DNA of 64,000 bases from Wocania_A sp965224845 (lineage in GTDB: Bacteria > Bacteroidota > Bacteroidia > Flavobacteriales > Flavobacteriaceae): NCBI GenBank assembly GCA_965224845.1, contig CBDDAJ010000022.1:124001-188000 (forward strand). Direction: 5' to 3'. Positions 62,767 through 64,000 of the stretch are shown piece by piece; positions within the stretch are counted from its first letter, which is position 1; each line of letters opens with the position of its first letter. The notes under the pieces were generated by a model. The model was not told the DNA's origin and made no database searches. It was given only the letters and a program-made list of their open reading frames with translations. A program made the translations under genes and the position numbers.

Positions 62767-64000
62767 ATGCAAGAAGATTTCCTCCATTATATATGGAAAC
62801 ATAAAAAGATTGATGTAACAAATTTAAAAACAACATCTGGAGCGGTTATCACAATACTTTCAGTTGGCCAGCATAATGTAAATGCCGGCCCGGATTTTTT
62901 TAATACACAACTTAAAATAGATAATCAGCTATGGGCAGGAAATTTAGAAATTCACATCAAGTCATCCGATTGGTTTCTGCATAATCACGAACAGGACAAA
63001 GCTTACAATAATGTAATTCTTCATGTAGTTTGGGAGCACGACACCAATGTTTATAGAAAAAATAATACGGTAATCCCAACTTTAGAGTTAAAAAAATATG
63101 TATCGAAAACAGCTTTAAACAATTATCAACAATTATTTTCTAAAACTGAGAAATGGATTAATTGTGAACAGGCATTTGCAGGGATTGACAATTTTATGCT
63201 GCAAAATTGGTTGGAGCGCTTGTATGTAGAGCGTTTAGAAAGAAAAGCAGAAAGCATAAATCAACTTTTAAAAACCTCTAAAAACGATTGGGAGTCTGTT
63301 TTGTTTAAAATGCTTGCTAAAAACTTCGGGTTAAAAGTAAATGCCGATGCATTTTCAAGTATGGCAAGTACTATAGATTTTTCAATAGTCAGAAAATTAC
63401 AAAGCAATCAAACTAGCCTTGAGGCTTTATTTTTTGGTCAGGCCAATTTGTTAAGTGCTGATGTTCAGGAACCTTATTTTCAAAGCTTAATTAAAGCCTA
63501 TCTGTTCTTAAAGCAAAAGTTTGGTCTGTCTAATAAAAACATTGTACCTATTCAGTTTTTTCGATTGCGCCCGTTAAATTTTCCAACCATTCGATTATCG
63601 CAATTAGCGAGTTTGTACAATAAAGAGCAAAACTTGTTTTCAAAAATTAATGATATACAGAACATTAAAGGTTTTTATACGCTTTTTTCAATTAAAACCT
63701 CTGTTTTTTGGGAATCTCATTATACCTTTGATAAGCGTTCAAAAACATCAAAAAAAAAGCTTTCTAAGTCATTTATAGATTTACTAATGATTAATACCAT
63801 TATTCCTGTGAAATTTGCTTATGCCAGATACCAGGGAAAACCAATAGAAGAAGACATTATTACCTTAATGCAGCAAATAGCTTCAGAAAAAAATAGTATC
63901 ATCGATGCATTTAATTCGTTAAAAAAAGTATCAATCTCTGCTTTACAATCTCAAGGCTTACTTCAATTAAAAAATGAATATTGTAATAAAAATAAATGTT
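62767..64000 (+). CDS. DUF2851 family protein (N-terminal part)
   Basis: The frame opens at the ATG at 62767 and runs off the right edge after 411 codons. SVGQHNVNAGPDFFNTQLKI, WAGNLEIHIKSSDW and HDTNVYRKN near the N terminus, and the Cys-containing NEYCNKNKC at the edge, match DUF2851, a Bacteroidota-specific family of unknown function and about 425 residues, so only a short tail is missing. The conserved acidic residues (DF, EIH) resemble a PD-(D/E)XK-type nuclease core, which is speculative. It is divergent from the cyclase gene. Confidence 0.88.
   Translation, partial: MQEDFLHYIWKHKKIDVTNLKTTSGAVITILSVGQHNVNAGPDFFNTQLKIDNQLWAGNLEIHIKSSDWFLHNHEQDKAYNNVILHVVWEHDTNVYRKNNTVIPTLELKKYVSKTALNNYQQLFSKTEKWINCEQAFAGIDNFMLQNWLERLYVERLERKAESINQLLKTSKNDWESVLFKMLAKNFGLKVNADAFSSMASTIDFSIVRKLQSNQTSLEALFFGQANLLSADVQEPYFQSLIKAYLFLKQKFGLSNKNIVPIQFFRLRPLNFPTIRLSQLASLYNKEQNLFSKINDIQNIKGFYTLFSIKTSVFWESHYTFDKRSKTSKKKLSKSFIDLLMINTIIPVKFAYARYQGKPIEEDIITLMQQIASEKNSIIDAFNSLKKVSISALQSQGLLQLKNEYCNKNKC

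Noticed and set aside
1..64000. CRISPR array, prophage or integrative element
   Set aside because: No regular direct repeats with spacers, phage structural genes, integrase or transposase are visible; gene order looks like a resident chromosome.

Overview
The window is AT-rich chromosomal DNA from a Bacteroidota bacterium, most likely a marine member of the Flavobacteriaceae. The support for this is the number of exported lipoproteins with a Bacteroidota look, TAnnTTTG-type -7 promoter boxes, a tmRNA tag ending GENNYALAA, many flavobacterial families (DUF2851, DUF1361, DUF2809, DUF1287, CreD with a winged-helix regulator) and two copies of a structured repeat that I associate with this family. 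I see no phage, transposase or CRISPR array.

Layout. 1-11803 (+) is a maltodextrin/starch degradation operon: the end of beta-phosphoglucomutase, a GH65 phosphorylase, a SusA-like GH13, an esterase with a starch-binding-like domain, a GH31 alpha-glucosidase and two more GH13 lipoproteins. Outer enzymes would cut glucans; the phosphorylase and mutase would feed glucose and glucose 6-phosphate to glycolysis. A perfect hairpin separates this operon from ssrA (tmRNA, minus strand), whose upstream region carries two repeat elements. 12606-13814 is a saccharopine/alanine-dehydrogenase-type enzyme, converging on a frame-broken M48 membrane protease gene. 16004-18772 (-) is a small operon of membrane proteins ending in a B12-binding radical SAM enzyme. 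18903-21291 (-) is a CreD, winged-helix regulator and membrane protein cluster with two copies of one palindromic operator. Housekeeping genes follow: transglutaminase-like protein, DUF1801, kdsA and typA.

25573-35350 is a surface-glycan and envelope locus: small membrane proteins, a methyltransferase, two membrane enzymes of the alkaline-phosphatase/sulfatase fold (one resembling phosphoethanolamine transferases), two tandem O-antigen flippase paralogues and two glycosyltransferases. 35479-41209 holds ftsE and, divergently, a large TPR protein followed by a TonB-receptor-like outer-membrane barrel that appears to lack a plug. 41302-44322 contains DUF1287, an amidohydrolase lipoprotein and a protein with a TonB C-terminal-like domain.

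45021-53172 (-) is a compact sulfated-fucoside operon: TetR regulator, sodium symporter, mutarotase, sulfatase, Gfo/Idh oxidoreductase, GH29 alpha-L-fucosidase and L-fuconate dehydratase. A near-perfect 18-bp palindrome lies in the tetR promoter. A methyltransferase gene follows it closely. The remainder (53291-64000) carries a YkgJ-sterol desaturase-GDPD operon, a NamZ-type muramidase, a LolC/FtsX-type permease, a cysteine/cystathionine synthase with CBS domains, a frame-broken propeller lipoprotein, DUF2721, a frame-broken cyclase-family lipoprotein and the start of a DUF2851 gene.

Five frame breaks, four of them in A/T runs of 5-8 bases, affect three minus-strand genes. Each gene regains one open frame of whole-codon length when single bases are restored, so sequencing error, recent decay and slippage all remain possible.
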